Shown here: positions 43,484 to 54,445 of the stretch, one piece after another | How positions within the stretch are numbered: the first letter of the stretch is position 1 | How the letters are laid out: each line of letters opens with the position of its first letter | NCBI GenBank assembly: GCA_000733355.1 | Contig: JNVV01000030.1 | Span: forward strand, 124,001 to 188,000 | Source of the DNA: Falciphora oryzae | Taxonomy: Eukaryota; Ascomycota; Sordariomycetes; Magnaporthales; Magnaporthaceae | DNA: 64,000 bases | Reading direction: 5' to 3' | Made by a program: the position numbers and the translations under genes | The notes under the pieces: model-generated | The model's input: the letters and a program-made list of their open reading frames with translations, nothing else | Database searches by the model: none | Told to the model about the DNA's origin: nothing

Positions 43484-44185
43484 CTAATGTGCTGTCCCCC
43501 CGCCGGGAGCATCTTCAAAGTACTGGGGCGCCTCACGCCTGTCGTATTTCCCGTAGTCCCTCAAGATCCGGACCAGTTGGGTCTTGGGTGCAGACCCGAC
43601 GACTTGATCGTGGAAACGAGAGCCCGCGACTTCATCCCGCCAGGACGCCAGCAAGATAAGCTCTCCCGAGCCGTCCACCGCCCGAAACAGATCCCAGGCC
43701 ATGAGCCCCTGCTCCTCCGGTGTCGCATTGCCGTGCCCATCCGGCGGCAAGCCCATGGATGCGGCCAGCTTTGCAGGATCGACAGCACCCGGGGAACTGT
43801 CGCTGACGCAGTCGAGTTGGCAGTATACAAGGACCACACACTCGGCGGCCCCGACCTCGGTCTTGTCGAACCTCTCCGGGTCGCTATCCCCGGTCTTTTC
43901 GGCGACAACCTGGCCGACCCTTAGGTGATAATCCTCCATGACGCCCTCCCTGGCCTTGGCCTGCGCGCTGTGGTGCCTCTTGGTGGCGCGCCAGCGAACG
44001 AGGGCCCGCTCGTCCGTCCATACCGACAACGACAGCAGCCAGCCGGGCCTGGTCACGGATTGGTACCGAACATTGCTCAGAAACCCCTTTACCGCCGAGA
44101 GTTCGGGCTTGAGGGAGGCCGCGATGGACATGTAGGCCGACTGGTGGGCAGGCGACGGATTCGTCTCGAAGAGAACCACGAACAT
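43484..44185 (-). CDS. Antibiotic biosynthesis monooxygenase (ABM) domain protein
   Basis: Intronless, 233 residues. The start MFVVLFETNPSPAHQSAYM and the stretch LSAVKGFLSNVRYQSVTRPGWLLSLSVWTDERALVRWRATKRHH form a dimeric alpha-beta-barrel (ABM) fold, with the typical final HHxxQAKAREGV helix. A second, weaker repeat follows (about 165-220: GLMAWDLFRAVDGSGELILLASWRDEVAG), so the protein may be a tandem ABM. These small cofactor-independent enzymes act on quinone-like or haem-like substrates; the substrate here is unknown. I preferred ATG 44185 because the upstream extension (to 44392) has no family resemblance. Confidence 0.85.
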   Translation of the reverse strand: MFVVLFETNPSPAHQSAYMSIAASLKPELSAVKGFLSNVRYQSVTRPGWLLSLSVWTDERALVRWRATKRHHSAQAKAREGVMEDYHLRVGQVVAEKTGDSDPERFDKTEVGAAECVVLVYCQLDCVSDSSPGAVDPAKLAASMGLPPDGHGNATPEEQGLMAWDLFRAVDGSGELILLASWRDEVAGSRFHDQVVGSAPKTQLVRILRDYGKYDRREAPQYFEDAPGGGTAH

Positions 44186-44615
44186 GGTCGGCGGGTGGTG
44201 GAAATGTGGGCTCTTGGGGCTTGTGAAAAGGAGGTCGTTGGTCTGGCTCGACTCTGCCTTAACTTTCACGGTTCCGTCGAGGCCTTTATCCCAAAGACGC
44301 CTGGGCTTGCGGTAGACTGATGGTTCGGCGCTCCGAGCTAAACACCGACCACGGATGGCAGAATGTGGGGCGCCTCCTTCGAAGCCAAGCACTTGGGCCC
44401 GGTTTGGCCGGCCAAAACGGGCGCGACGCAGTGGATTTCAGGGGCAGACAGGCGGGACAGGAATCACAAGCTTCCCGCTTGCTCTATCGGATTTTATTGT
44501 GGCAGAAAAAGATCAATTCCTCGTGGCTGGCTAATGCGCAACAAATACTGTACACTGTCCCTACAGATGCCCACCCTCATGCGTGTCCTTGCCCCTTACT
44601 TCCTGAGTCTCTAAC
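44186..44615. other. Intergenic, ABM promoter side
   Basis: 430 bp, no supported gene; the left part must hold the ABM gene promoter. Confidence 0.5.
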
Positions 44616-45800
44616 CTAGCCGCCGGCCACAACTCCTCCATGCTGCTGCTGTCCACTCCAGCGTAGGCATGTCCGGGATGAAGGTTGCCGAGGCTGCCAT
44701 CCATGTGCTCCAGGGCAGCGCCGGAGACGGGAAATGGTCGTCGTCGAGCAAGTCATCGTCCCCTCCCGAGCAGCGCGGGAGGAGGATGGGTACCTCAATA
44801 TGTTGACTACTGTCGCGAAAGTGCCGAGGCAGAACATGAAGACGATGGCGAGCTTTCTCCAAAGCCCCATACTCATCCCCATACTTGCGAGAGAGGCAAA
44901 TAAAGCATTACAAAATCCAAGAAAATATTCGACGAGGCATGGCCCCAGGCCAGGCCGTTGGCGTTCACCGTGCATTCCCCAGCGTGCTCCCCATCCCAGC
45001 CGGTGAATTGGTATTCTATCGATGTGCATTGGAAGAGGATGAGCAGGGTATGTGAACAGGTTGAAGAGCATGGTGGCGTACGCGACGGGTTTGAACCCAA
45101 ATCCGAAGACCGGCGCTATACCGCCGACGCCCCCTGGCAGAATATGCGCAGGAAGAGCGGCAGGAACGCCGTTTTTATGAGGAAGACGTCTGTGGCGTAG
45201 AACACCTCGAATCTGAAAACGAGGGTAGCAAAACCCGTGATTTCCCCGTGCGTTAAGGGCCAGACGTCGACGCCCGTCGGGTCGCCAGTCTCGGGGAGGC
45301 CCCGGGCCACGAAGCAAAGAAGGGGATCGTGGCGAAGAAGAGCGACAGCGCGATGAAAGCGTTGTCTAGCCTAAAGCCCAAAGCCCCGCCGCCGGCCTGG
45401 GCGCCAGGGAGACGCGCCTGTCCGAGCGAGACGACTGAGGCGAGCTTGTGCGCCAGCCGGATGAGCAAGGCAGCGGTGGCAGAGCCCATCATGACCCAGG
45501 TGCCGACGGCGAGCTCTCTGCTATTGTTGCGGACCGGCACGCCGCAGAGTTCGTTGAATGTCCTTTGGGTTTCTTTGCGGGAAGGCCGTGTCAGTTTCGT
45601 CTCCTTGAAAGGCCACACGGGGGAAACGTGCAATATTCACCGATCCTTTGGTAAGGCTTGCAGGCGCCAGTGACGCAGGCCCCAAACGCCTCTGCTAGCC
45701 CCTTGTCGGTGCAGACGCATTGTTTGCCTGTCATGGAACATGGGGAGGCTTGCACCGAAGGGATGGCGCATGATTGCTGGTGCTCCGTGAACCAAGGACG
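44616..45800 (-). pseudogene. Decayed CFEM/PTH11-type receptor gene
   Basis: Minus strand. Pieces of one receptor gene appear in order but in different frames. A CFEM half (about 45775-45655) has CAIPS, ASPCSM, CVCTDKGL and GACVTGACKPYQRI, joined by a plausible intron to CGVPVRNNS and a first TM (WVMMGSATAALLIRL). Next come FFATIPFFAS, then, after a frame change near 45320, DVWPLTHGEITGFATLVF and FLPLFLRIF, then VAYATMLFNL in a second frame, FTGWDGEHAGEC and NIFLDFVMLYLPLSQVWG in a third, and KLAIVFMFCLGTFATVVNIL in the second again. At least four frame breaks inside conserved membrane segments rule out a functional product from this sequence. It is a second locus of the same superfamily as the gene at 29-31 kb, but the sequence is not a close copy of it. 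Confidence 0.75.
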
Positions 45801-46816
45801 ATGCCAGGTGCCAGCCTAATGGAATGCTCCTAAATAGTCCAGAACGCTGAAGAACGCTAGGTAGGGCCAGGGAGACGGAAAGGAGAGGAAGAAGTAGTGC
45901 AGGACAAGGGACCAGCAGCACGGCCGGGGAGGGCTTCCCGAAATAATTATAAAATCCAGCACGCTGGAGCTGAACCCCCCTGGGCTGCTGTAAGTCACGG
46001 GCCTGGATGGGTCTGATAGCTCGCAAAAGATTCGCTAGTCGGCGCCATCAACAAGGAGTACTGCCGATCCAGCCGGTGTGGCGTTTTAGCGTCGGCGCCG
46101 ATGGACCGCGCGGTCTCCCAAAGAACGTGACATACTCCGCCCTTTTCTGTCATTTGTTGCTCTCATCTCTTCAACGGAAACAATGGACGCAGGGTTAGAA
46201 CATACGGGGTAAAATTGCAAAGTTTCTCGGGTGAATAGGTGGGCAACAGACAACCCGGCCAAGTACCATCTACATGGTCGCAAACCGTCTTGAGTTCTCG
46301 ACTAATTTCCTATCACCGTGCAAAGCAAAGAGAGGCACAAGCACTAACGCCCAAGACGGCAACGCCTTAGCTCGATGGTGGCTACAACCAGGCAAAGGCC
46401 GTAGCATTGACAGTCCAGGGAGACTGGCGGCCCTGTTGTTTGGTTCCCCGTGCTCCTTGGGGGACGGGCGCAAACCTTCAGCCCGCCCCTATCTCGATAA
46501 AATACAAAACCTCATGAGCTTGGGTTGTGGTTTGTCTTGGACGAGTATTCGATGCAGGCAATTGTCCACTTTCCGCCAGCAGGCTCGCACGTCTTGAAGA
46601 TTTGCTCCACCACAGCATCGCCAGGGCTGGTGTGCATTCCCTTTCTTTGTTACCGTCGGGCATGACTTCATGTTCCAGCTGGGCTCGAGCCGGAGATCTC
46701 ATGAGATGGCAAATGAACCTGCCAGGCGGGTGATTACGTTGGTGCCAATCTTCCAGCTGCCGGTGATTGGCTGGCTCTCGGGGTCGAACTCTTGGCCTCG
46801 TATGGCCTAAACATCA
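45801..46816. other. Intergenic / decayed DNA
   Basis: About 1 kb with no supported gene. The part next to 45800 may include the lost signal-peptide exon of the receptor pseudogene (hydrophobic LLLPLLSVSLALPSVL in one frame), separated from the CFEM half by a stop. Confidence 0.4.
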
Positions 46817-47290
46817 TCGCTGAAATCTCATGATGGCAACGACCTTGCCCTCATCGACTTTGACGTTCGGTTGACTCTTGTAGTAGGTCTGGTCACCCAT
46901 GTTGAGGGGAATTCGGGGCGGCGTGACGCGGACTTGATAGCTTCCGCGGCTCACGTGCTGCGAGATCCGTTCGGCCATCTGGTCCTGATGGCCCCCAGAA
47001 TTCCATAGGAGCTGCCAGTCATTTCCGTGAACGACTCCGAGCACGTCTTGTCACAGGTCCTGTTTCCGAGGTATGCGTGATGCACCCGTTCCAGTCGGAT
47101 CTCAAAGTCGTTGTAGGCTTCGGGCTTGACCGGTCGGCTGCGACGAGACTTGCTTCTGGCCCACCCGGGTGACTTGATCCAGCCTTTACTGTTCACTTCA
47201 ACGGACCCGTCGGAAACGCATCCACTGTCTTGCAGAACTCGGTAGTTGTTGCGAGGAAAAGACTTCGAGGGAACTCGCTGGGCTTAAGGT
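46817..47290 (-). pseudogene. Possible remnant of a small unrecognised gene
   Basis: Minus strand. Two adjacent frames read as protein-like and would join with a one-base slip near 47045: VLQDSGCVSDGSVEVNSKGW to NRTCDKTC in the upstream frame, then VVHGNDWQLLWNSGG and VDEGKVVAIMRFQR up to a stop at 46817 in the other. I do not recognise the family, and no signal peptide can be placed with confidence. It could equally be two chance frames. It lies in the same island as the receptor pseudogene. Confidence 0.3.
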
Positions 47291-47925
47291 CGTAATCGCA
47301 TCGGGGCGGTGGCGAGGCAACCCCGACTTTCTGTTGTTTTGTGTTGTTTCGATATCAATAAAGGGGCTTCGGCAAAAGGGGCTTCGGCAAGAGGAGCTTG
47401 TCTCTTTTATCATGGTTGAAACCTCACTAGACGAGCACAAGGTGACGTTGCTACACGATTAGCCGCGCATCGGCCAGGCTGTGCTTCTATTCTTTGAGCC
47501 GATTACTGCCCAAGGTGGCAACACGCTGTTGGTTCGGGCTGGATGCTCACCGCACCACAAAAGACCCACCAACAACACGCTGGGAATCAACGTCGCCAGT
47601 TGCCCCCACATATTTCTCAACCGAGCACCACCCTGTGTTTAAAATAGCCCTCTCGGCGGTCGATATGAACGGGTGTCCTCGTAAGTCAGGGACTGGGGGA
47701 GAGAAAAGGTGGTCCAGGCGAAGATGAACCGTGCCAACACAAGTTACGACGCTCAAGGGCATCGAGAATCAAGTACGACCCTGGTAGGAGGGTGGGTGCG
47801 GATGAAAAAATGGTTATGGCTAGGAATATCTTCTTCGGAATCGCGGGAAGACCAAAGAAGTATTTGGAACGCACTGAGATAACGATACACAAATGGAAGA
47901 AAACCACAGAAATTATCCAACGTAT
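47291..47925. other. Intergenic
   Basis: 635 bp without a supported gene. Bases 47375-47395 hold a direct repeat of AAAGGGGCTTCGGCA-like units (two to three copies). Confidence 0.45.
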
Positions 47926-49398
47926 TCATCTCCTTGTCTGTGTGACCACGATGTAGGAGATTGCCGCGCCGATAGCAAAGGCAGCCAGAACGTTCAGATG
48001 GTTCTCAGTGATGATAGGGCCCTCAGGCCTCCCGTCCTTGACCGTCACTATTGTTTCGTGCTTCGAAGCTGGAGGATGAGGCGGGCTAGTCTCGGTTTTC
48101 TCTCTGTCCTCCACAGTGATATTAGATGAATGGAAGGAGTCTGGCTCCTTTGGTAGTTCATCCTTCAATGTCTCAGTTATCCTGCCACCCTCTACGAGTG
48201 TGGGCGACAGGGACCGGCTCGGAATATCCGCCTCGTCCCAGGGACCAGATATATCCTCTAGGATCAGGTCTCTTGGGGGTCCAATGAGAGATTGACCGGC
48301 GCAAAGAAGCCTCTGCACAGTTGGATCCAGGCGCTCAATTTTTCGAGAAGGGCCTGTGACAGGAACGGGCTCTGGAAGAGATTGGGGTTGCTGGGGTACA
48401 GGCGCTTCTTCTTGATGTGGCTCCTCGACTGAGGTGAGCGTCGCTTGAGTCTCGAGCGAAGGCCCAGCCAGCTCCGGCTCAAACAACGACTGCTGCGGCT
48501 TTGGGATCTCCACAGGTTGGGAAATGTAATTTTCCAGCAACATAGCGTACTCAAGTCCGGCGGCCAGCATATCCAACGGGGGTCTCTCACCGGAATAAAT
48601 TCCGATGAGGGTCGTGGATATCTGGCCTGGTCTCCGGCGCGCATCTGGCCCGAACTTGAGCTTTTTCGTCTTCTCAACGAGTCGATCAGTCCTGGAGTTC
48701 AATCTTCCCTCCACAATGACATCCATGAGCATTTCATGGCCGCTGTGGGTAAACGCGAATGCCGTGCGGATCTTGCTGCCCCGTCGACCTTCGAGCTTGT
48801 TCTCCGTCATCTCCCACTCCAAGGCGTTGTAGTGGAGGCCGAGAATGCCGGCTGTCGGCCCGCAGAGGACCCGCTGGCCGCGAATATCCCATCGATGAAC
48901 CTTTTCGACCTTTGTGCTGAAGGAGGCCCCCAGTCCCGAGACGCCGGCCCCCATGAACTCGGCGGACGGCTGGAGCTGTAGGTTGGATTCCTTGTGCTCA
49001 AGCCTCTCCGTGCCGGTGAGATGCTTCGGCCCGAAGAAGTCTGTCATCTGTGTTGGATATTTCGAGGACACATTCGGTTCTTTGTCTCTCAGAACAACCT
49101 TGACTCTGGCCCAGTCGATTTTGCAGTCGGCTCGCTGGTGGATGTGGACGTCCACAAAGAGGATTCCACCAGGGGTACAGCCATGGAGGAAGCCCCATTT
49201 CGATTTTGCAAACCGAAGCCCGACGTCGATGTCCACCTTTCCCAACGACGCTCCACCGATGGAGGCGCTCTCAAAGCAGATGTTGTCAAATCTGCTAAAA
49301 TCTTGTCGCCCGTATTTTCGTTTTGGGCCTTGCCAGCTGAGTTCGGGGTGTGTTTGGTTGGTCGAGCCTGGCATCGGCTGGCTTGGAAGCCGGAGCAT
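47926..49398 (-). CDS. Orphan tail-anchored protein, left half of a divergent pair
   Basis: Single frame of 490 residues on the minus strand; family not recognised. Residues of about 35-285 look like an all-beta domain: GKVDIDVGLRFAKSKWGFL, GGILFVDVHIHQRADCKIDW, ARVKVVLRD, a Gly-rich GAGVSGLGASFSTKVEKVHRW, EWEMTEN, TAFAFTHSGHEMLMDVIVEG. Residues of about 300-460 are Pro/Glu/Ser-rich and probably disordered. The end (about 465-487) is one hydrophobic segment, LNVLAAFAIGAAISYIVV, followed by TQTRR and the stop, which is the layout of a tail-anchored membrane protein with a cytosolic globular domain. No signal peptide. Its start lies 385 bp from the divergent start of the next gene. Third-position GC is visibly lower than in flanking housekeeping genes. 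Confidence 0.68.
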   Translation of the reverse strand: MLRLPSQPMPGSTNQTHPELSWQGPKRKYGRQDFSRFDNICFESASIGGASLGKVDIDVGLRFAKSKWGFLHGCTPGGILFVDVHIHQRADCKIDWARVKVVLRDKEPNVSSKYPTQMTDFFGPKHLTGTERLEHKESNLQLQPSAEFMGAGVSGLGASFSTKVEKVHRWDIRGQRVLCGPTAGILGLHYNALEWEMTENKLEGRRGSKIRTAFAFTHSGHEMLMDVIVEGRLNSRTDRLVEKTKKLKFGPDARRRPGQISTTLIGIYSGERPPLDMLAAGLEYAMLLENYISQPVEIPKPQQSLFEPELAGPSLETQATLTSVEEPHQEEAPVPQQPQSLPEPVPVTGPSRKIERLDPTVQRLLCAGQSLIGPPRDLILEDISGPWDEADIPSRSLSPTLVEGGRITETLKDELPKEPDSFHSSNITVEDREKTETSPPHPPASKHETIVTVKDGRPEGPIITENHLNVLAAFAIGAAISYIVVTQTRR

Positions 49399-49783
49399 CG
49401 TGACGACTTGCTGGGCTGTTCAATGGAGAATGGCGCTTGGAAGAGGTCCCTTGGAGGATGTGTGGAACTGCCGGAAGGGACGGGCGAGACGGATGGCAGC
49501 AGTCGGGGGGCAGGTCACAAATGTATGCTGTGGGTCGGCAGATGGTGAGGCTGTGTTCGGGGGATGGAATTGGAGCCAATGGCTTCGCACGCCGTAGCGC
49601 TGACCTGGCGCCGCCAAGTGGCTGTGAGGGGGACTTGTGGAGGCTGTGAAGCACCCCATGCCCCCCATGCAACCATGCCTCGCAGCCTGTCCAGATTTGT
49701 TTGTTGTTCAAAAGGCCCACGCGTTGCTTCACAATCTGTACCGTTCAAGATGTAGGTAGTCTAGTCCTTCCCACACATCCAAC
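49399..49783. promoter_or_regulatory. Divergent promoter of the orphan pair
   Basis: 385 bp between two divergent start codons. No motif I can name; the small spacing suggests shared regulation. Confidence 0.45.
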
Positions 49784-52255
49784 ATGTCTGGCGAACCGAG
49801 TGATCAGGGCAGCCACCAAAGCAGGCCTCCTCAGCGTGTCGCATCCCCAGCGCCGATTGAATACGGGCAATCGCTGGGAGAAGTCGACTACATCGGGGGG
49901 GCTGGCACGGGGGACGTCAATTCTTCATCCACTGCGTTGATTCTCAGGCCACCAGAAGTCCAAAGGGCCGCACGGCCGTCCTTGAACCCCTCCCCGGGGG
50001 ATCGGAGCAGGCTCCGGCTCACTCGCACCCTTTCCGGCGAGAGAGACCACTCTGTCGAGGCCTCTCCCTCACGGGCAAGGGCTTCGGATCCGGTCGAGAA
50101 TGCAGACTACGCCTACCAAACGGTCTTCAATGACCGAAATTCCTCCAATACTACAGTCCATCTTGAGCTTCCCGTCACGCAAGACTTTGACGACCAGTTC
50201 GAAGAGTTCGCCCGCTTGAGCCGCATGGGGGACTTCAAAGAAGCACGCGTTTTGTTCCGCAACATACTTGCGGCTTATGTCGACGACCCTTACGTCTTTG
50301 TCCAGCTTGCTGAGATGTACTTGGAGTCAGGGGACTACAAATCTCTCCTAAGCCTGGACCCAACGCTCGTCTTCAAGCGCCGCCTGATGAATCCATCCGA
50401 GCCGGTGACGCTCCTACACCGGAACTTCATGCTTATTCAGTCTTCGGCACTGATACGGACCCATCCCTGTTTCTTCCTGGCCGACTGGGAACTAAACCCT
50501 GCGCTGTGTGCTCTGTTGGACCTGAAGTTTGGCCCTGATATGGGCACAACCGAGGTAAGTGCCATTGATTCCACAAGGTGCAAATCATGACAGCAATGCC
50601 ACATCGACACTAACATAGAGACTTAACAGGTCCGTATCATCACCCTCACGCTGCGTATGATCTCGGAATATCCAGAATCGCTCCCCAGCGACTTTCTGTG
50701 CCTTCTGGACGACTGGGTAGACTGGCAAGAGCTTGGAAGAAATCTCTTGGCAACTCATAGGGACTGGGAGTTCCGAGACCTCGTGTGCTCCGCCGCTGTT
50801 GCCTTTGGCTACGAAGATTTCGCAAGAAAGATGTCCTGCAGGGGAGCCGTGGACTACACTATTCCATGGGAAGAGTTCATCCACGACGAATCGGCGAGCT
50901 TGGCCCATCTCGACATGCTTTCGACTCTACTGCGGACTGCAAACCCAAAAACCGACGGTCCTTGGATGGCACGGGACAGGGACGACGCGAAGGCCCTGGC
51001 GAAGATTATAATGAGGCACCACGCACCCACGGGGTTGCGCAGCCGATCCTTTGCCCTCTGGCTCCTGGCCGAAGCTGCACTAACTGGCCGCGAAGAATGC
51101 AGCCTATGGAATCCACTTCACGGCATTGGGATCATGGAATTGCCAGTTTACCACCCCCGGAATGATGCAATACCTGTTCGGGCGTGGTTCGAAGTTGCAC
51201 CTACGGCCAACGAGCCGATCGAGGCAGCTCTCAGCTTAGCAAAAGAGACTGGCGACCTTGGAACTGAGGTTCATTGTCTCAAGCTGCTAATACAGCGATC
51301 CGCGGAGCCTTCAGCCCTCCTGCGGGAGCTTGCTGATCTCAAGGCAAAGCAAGGCGATAGGGAGGGTCAACACCAGGCCTATCTGTCATGCTACCTTGGA
51401 TGTCACCAGGTAGAATCTCAAATGGAGCTGTTGGCAAAGCTGGCGAGTCTTGAAAATGACGAGAATTTTGTCCCGGGCGCTAGGGACAAGTGCGAGCACA
51501 AATTGATAAAAGAATCACTTGCTCGCAACCTCGGCAAGACTCATGGCCGGGAGAGGCATCTAGAAGACTGGCATCCAAGGCCCCGCGAGCGCTCCCAAGG
51601 CTCAAGTCCGTCGCCCCGGCAGTCTTCACCCAGTCGTCGACCCACAATCGACGAATACAGCGGCAGACCTCGGCAGAAGCTGATTCCGATTATGGGGCCT
51701 CCATCTAAACTACGGCAAGGAGCGATTCCAATGATGAGACCTAGATATGGCTCGCCTGTGATCACAGGGCCAGGACAGGCTTCCACCAGCGGACTCCGCC
51801 CGGGTGGTGCTTCTTCTAGGGATTGCCGTCCTGAAAGGCCGGAACGAGACGCAGAGGCGGCAGCGCTGCATGCCCAAGCCAGGGGCTCCAACGAGCCGAC
51901 AGGCGCGGCCCAGAATCGAGCGGACGAAAGAGGCAGACCCAAACCCACCTCGCGCTTCGCATATGCCAAGGGATTGGCAGAGGAAAGGCTTCGGCAGCTG
52001 AACATTGAGATGGATACTGCAATCACAAATGGCGACGAGGAATTGGCAAAGGAAATCAAGTACCATGATATCCCAAAGGGGGAAAGGGTTATCAAGATGC
52101 TCGAGAATGCGGCAGCGAGAGAAGCGAACCGCGGCAGACGCAGGGAGAGGCCAAAGCCACGCAACGCAGCCGAGACTCGGACAGCCATCAAAAGGCAGAA
52201 TGAAAGGATAAGGGAGAGGGCTCCCACTACAATCGGAAGCGAGGATATACATTAG
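49784..52255 (+). CDS. Orphan protein with helical repeats and a disordered basic tail
   Basis: Two exons, 49784-50554 and 50630-52255, 798 residues; family not recognised. The first 110 residues are Ser/Arg/Pro-rich. A helical region starts near 125 (QDFDDQFEEFARLSRMGDFKEARVLFRNILAAYVDDPYVFVQLAEMYLESGDYKSLL shows two TPR-like helix pairs, named here by pattern only). A second helical block (about 400-520: AALSLAKETGDLGTEVHCLKLLIQRSAE and REGQHQAYLSCYLGC) also resembles TPR-type pairs. From about 540 the chain is Pro/Arg/Ser-rich and ends in a charged helix (about 700-780) with many Arg. No signal peptide or membrane segment. A scaffold role is a guess based on the repeats. Lower third-position GC than neighbours, like its divergent partner. 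Confidence 0.7.
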
Positions 52256-52548
52256 GGAGTCACGAGAATTTATTCCTCTGGCATCGAGAGCATAATCAAC
52301 TAAAGAAGGCAGCATCCACGACAAAGCTGATGATCAAAGATCAATCAGCGAGTGATTGAGCTGGTAGCTCGTGAGGTTGTCATTGCTGGCCTTACAGATC
52401 GACGTTCATGCTGCATGCGATTACCAATCCGGTCCAAAGTACAACTATATTACGGCGATCTTTTGCTGACGCAAGAGTTAAAGAGGGGTCGAGCTGCCGC
52501 GGTGCCAGGATCGCGCGAAAAAAATTTCGTCACACACCATCTTTCACC
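52256..52548. other. Intergenic
   Basis: 293 bp holding the 3' end of the orphan gene and the promoter of the next gene. Includes ACTATATTACGG near 52441, a possible TATA-like element. Confidence 0.4.
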
Positions 52549-53844
52549 ATGGCTTCCACGCTCGACGCCATTCTCAGCAAGCACGCTGCCGGCGAAGAAA
52601 CCAGAGACAAAGTTCTAGGTGCCTCATTCATTGTGGTAAACAAGGATGGTAATTAGCAAGCCTTCCCGTTGTACCCACCAGTCTCGAGTGCTAATCCAGG
52701 CATAGGCGTCCTTTACAGCGGCTCGTCAGGACGCATTGACTTCCCCGCCGACGCGAAGCCCTGGGATGTCAACTCCTTCACTTACGTTGCGTCCATGACC
52801 AAGCTTATCACCTCCACGGCCGTCATGAGGCTTGTCGAGCGCGGCGCCGTCGGTCTGGATGACGACGTCCACCCGATTGTCCCTCAGTTGTCCGAGATGC
52901 AGATTCTTCGAGGCTTTGGCGGGAGCGGGCAGCCTATCATGGAGAAAAACGAGAAGCCCATCACTTTGAGGCAAGACTTTCGCACAAGCTCATTTGACAC
53001 GTCTACTCGTCACTGACAATCAGGGAATAGGATGCTGTTAACTCATACAGTAGGCCTGGGCTACGATATTGCGGAGGAGGACTTGTCAAGATGGGCCACC
53101 ACAGTGGAGCGACGCACGAATCTGACCGCAACTCTAGATGGCTTCACCACGCCTTTGAAGTTTGTTCCGGGAGAAGGGTGGTGCTATGGGACTAGCATTG
53201 ACTGGGCCGGCCAAGTCGTGGAGAAGCTCGTCGGCAAAACCCTCGGCGATCACCTTTCAGAAACCATCTTCGACCCTCTCGGCATGAAAGACACCGGCTT
53301 CTGGCCCGAGAAGATGGGGTCGCGAGTGTCTGAACGGGCCGTGGCTTGGCAAATCCGCGAGGACGACGGTTCCCTTTCGCCAGGCGCGAACCCACGAGAC
53401 CCAGCCGCCGACGCCATCGACAGCGGTGGAGCAGGCCTGTGGACGACGGCGGCCGACTATTCCAAGTTCCTTCGTGCGCTGCTCGCCGGTGAGCTCGTCA
53501 GCCAAGACACGCTGGGCGGTATGTTCCTCCCGCAGCTCGACCAGAGACAGGCCGCCATGCTGAAGGACTACGCGGACCGTTGGCAGTCCCTCGCGGTGGA
53601 GTTTCCCCTTGACATGCCGCTCAACCATTCCCTGGCTGGGTGTGTCAACATGAGGGACGCGGAGGGCAAGCGCAAGAGCGGCTCTCTGCAGTGGTCGGGC
53701 ATGTGCAACTCTCACTGGTGGATGGACCGGGAGACGGGCGTGGCCGCCGTGCTGATTGTGCAGACGCAACCGCACGGCGATAGGGTCGTGACGAGGCTGT
53801 ACGACGAGCTGGAAAGGGCGGTATACGGAGAGCTCCTCGGCTAG
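52549..53844 (+). CDS. Beta-lactamase-fold serine hydrolase (class C / LovD-type)
   Basis: Three exons, 52549-52648, 52700-52970, 53031-53844; 394 residues. The active-site SxxK is S65-M-T-K68 (TYVASMTKLITSTAVMRLVERG), and the second motif is Y176 in WCYGTSIDWAG. Other family landmarks are LTHTVGLGYD, DPLGMKDTGFWP, DSGGAGLWTTAADYSKFLRALL and, near the end, WSGMCNSHWWMDRETGVAAVLIVQ. The length and layout match fungal transesterases/esterases of the LovD group, but there is no polyketide synthase nearby, so a lovastatin-type role is not implied. No signal peptide. Intron 2 uses a GC donor (GCAAGA at 52971) with a CACTGACA branch point and TAG acceptor at 53030; conserved ITLR-to-MLLTHT continuity requires it. 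Confidence 0.9.
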
Positions 53845-54445
53845 TGGATGCGTGGACTGGGGCTTCCCAGTGCTCGTATATCCAAGCCAATGGTTACGCG
53901 GGCGAGCCTTGCTGGTATGGGTGGGCTGGCGCTATCAGTCGTCCATGCAACATGCAAATATGTGGGCCCGATCTCGGTTGTCTGCAGGCGTGCATGTCCC
54001 GCGGGCCAGGCAGCAACGAAACACCGGACAATGCGCATCTTCGCCTGGATTCACGGATGTATGGATGCCCGGATAAAGCTGTGTGCTAACTTCGATGCCT
54101 CATCGGGAGATCCCAAGATTCGTGCCAGCTTTCAATTTCATTCTGACTCAGCCGCAAGGGTGCTTCAGCATTCCTGCGACCATATCTCAACCGCCTAGCG
54201 AGCAAGGGCAAAAGTCGGGCTTGTGGTATGTGAAGGCGGGGGAGGTTGCTGCAGTGCAACCCTGCCATCCGGCACGTTGCTCCAGATCGCCGCTTGGGGT
54301 TTCGGGGCCGATGTCTTAGCCCCTCCAAAATCCCAGATAAACATGGCATCTCGTCCTCCTACCTTCCCGTTTTCTCAGTGTTTTCTTTTGTCATATCAGG
54401 CCCAACGCCGAATTAGTACCACCTCTACCATCTGCCATATCTGCC
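53845..54445. other. Intergenic
   Basis: 601 bp, no supported gene; holds the promoter of the MFS gene. Confidence 0.5.
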
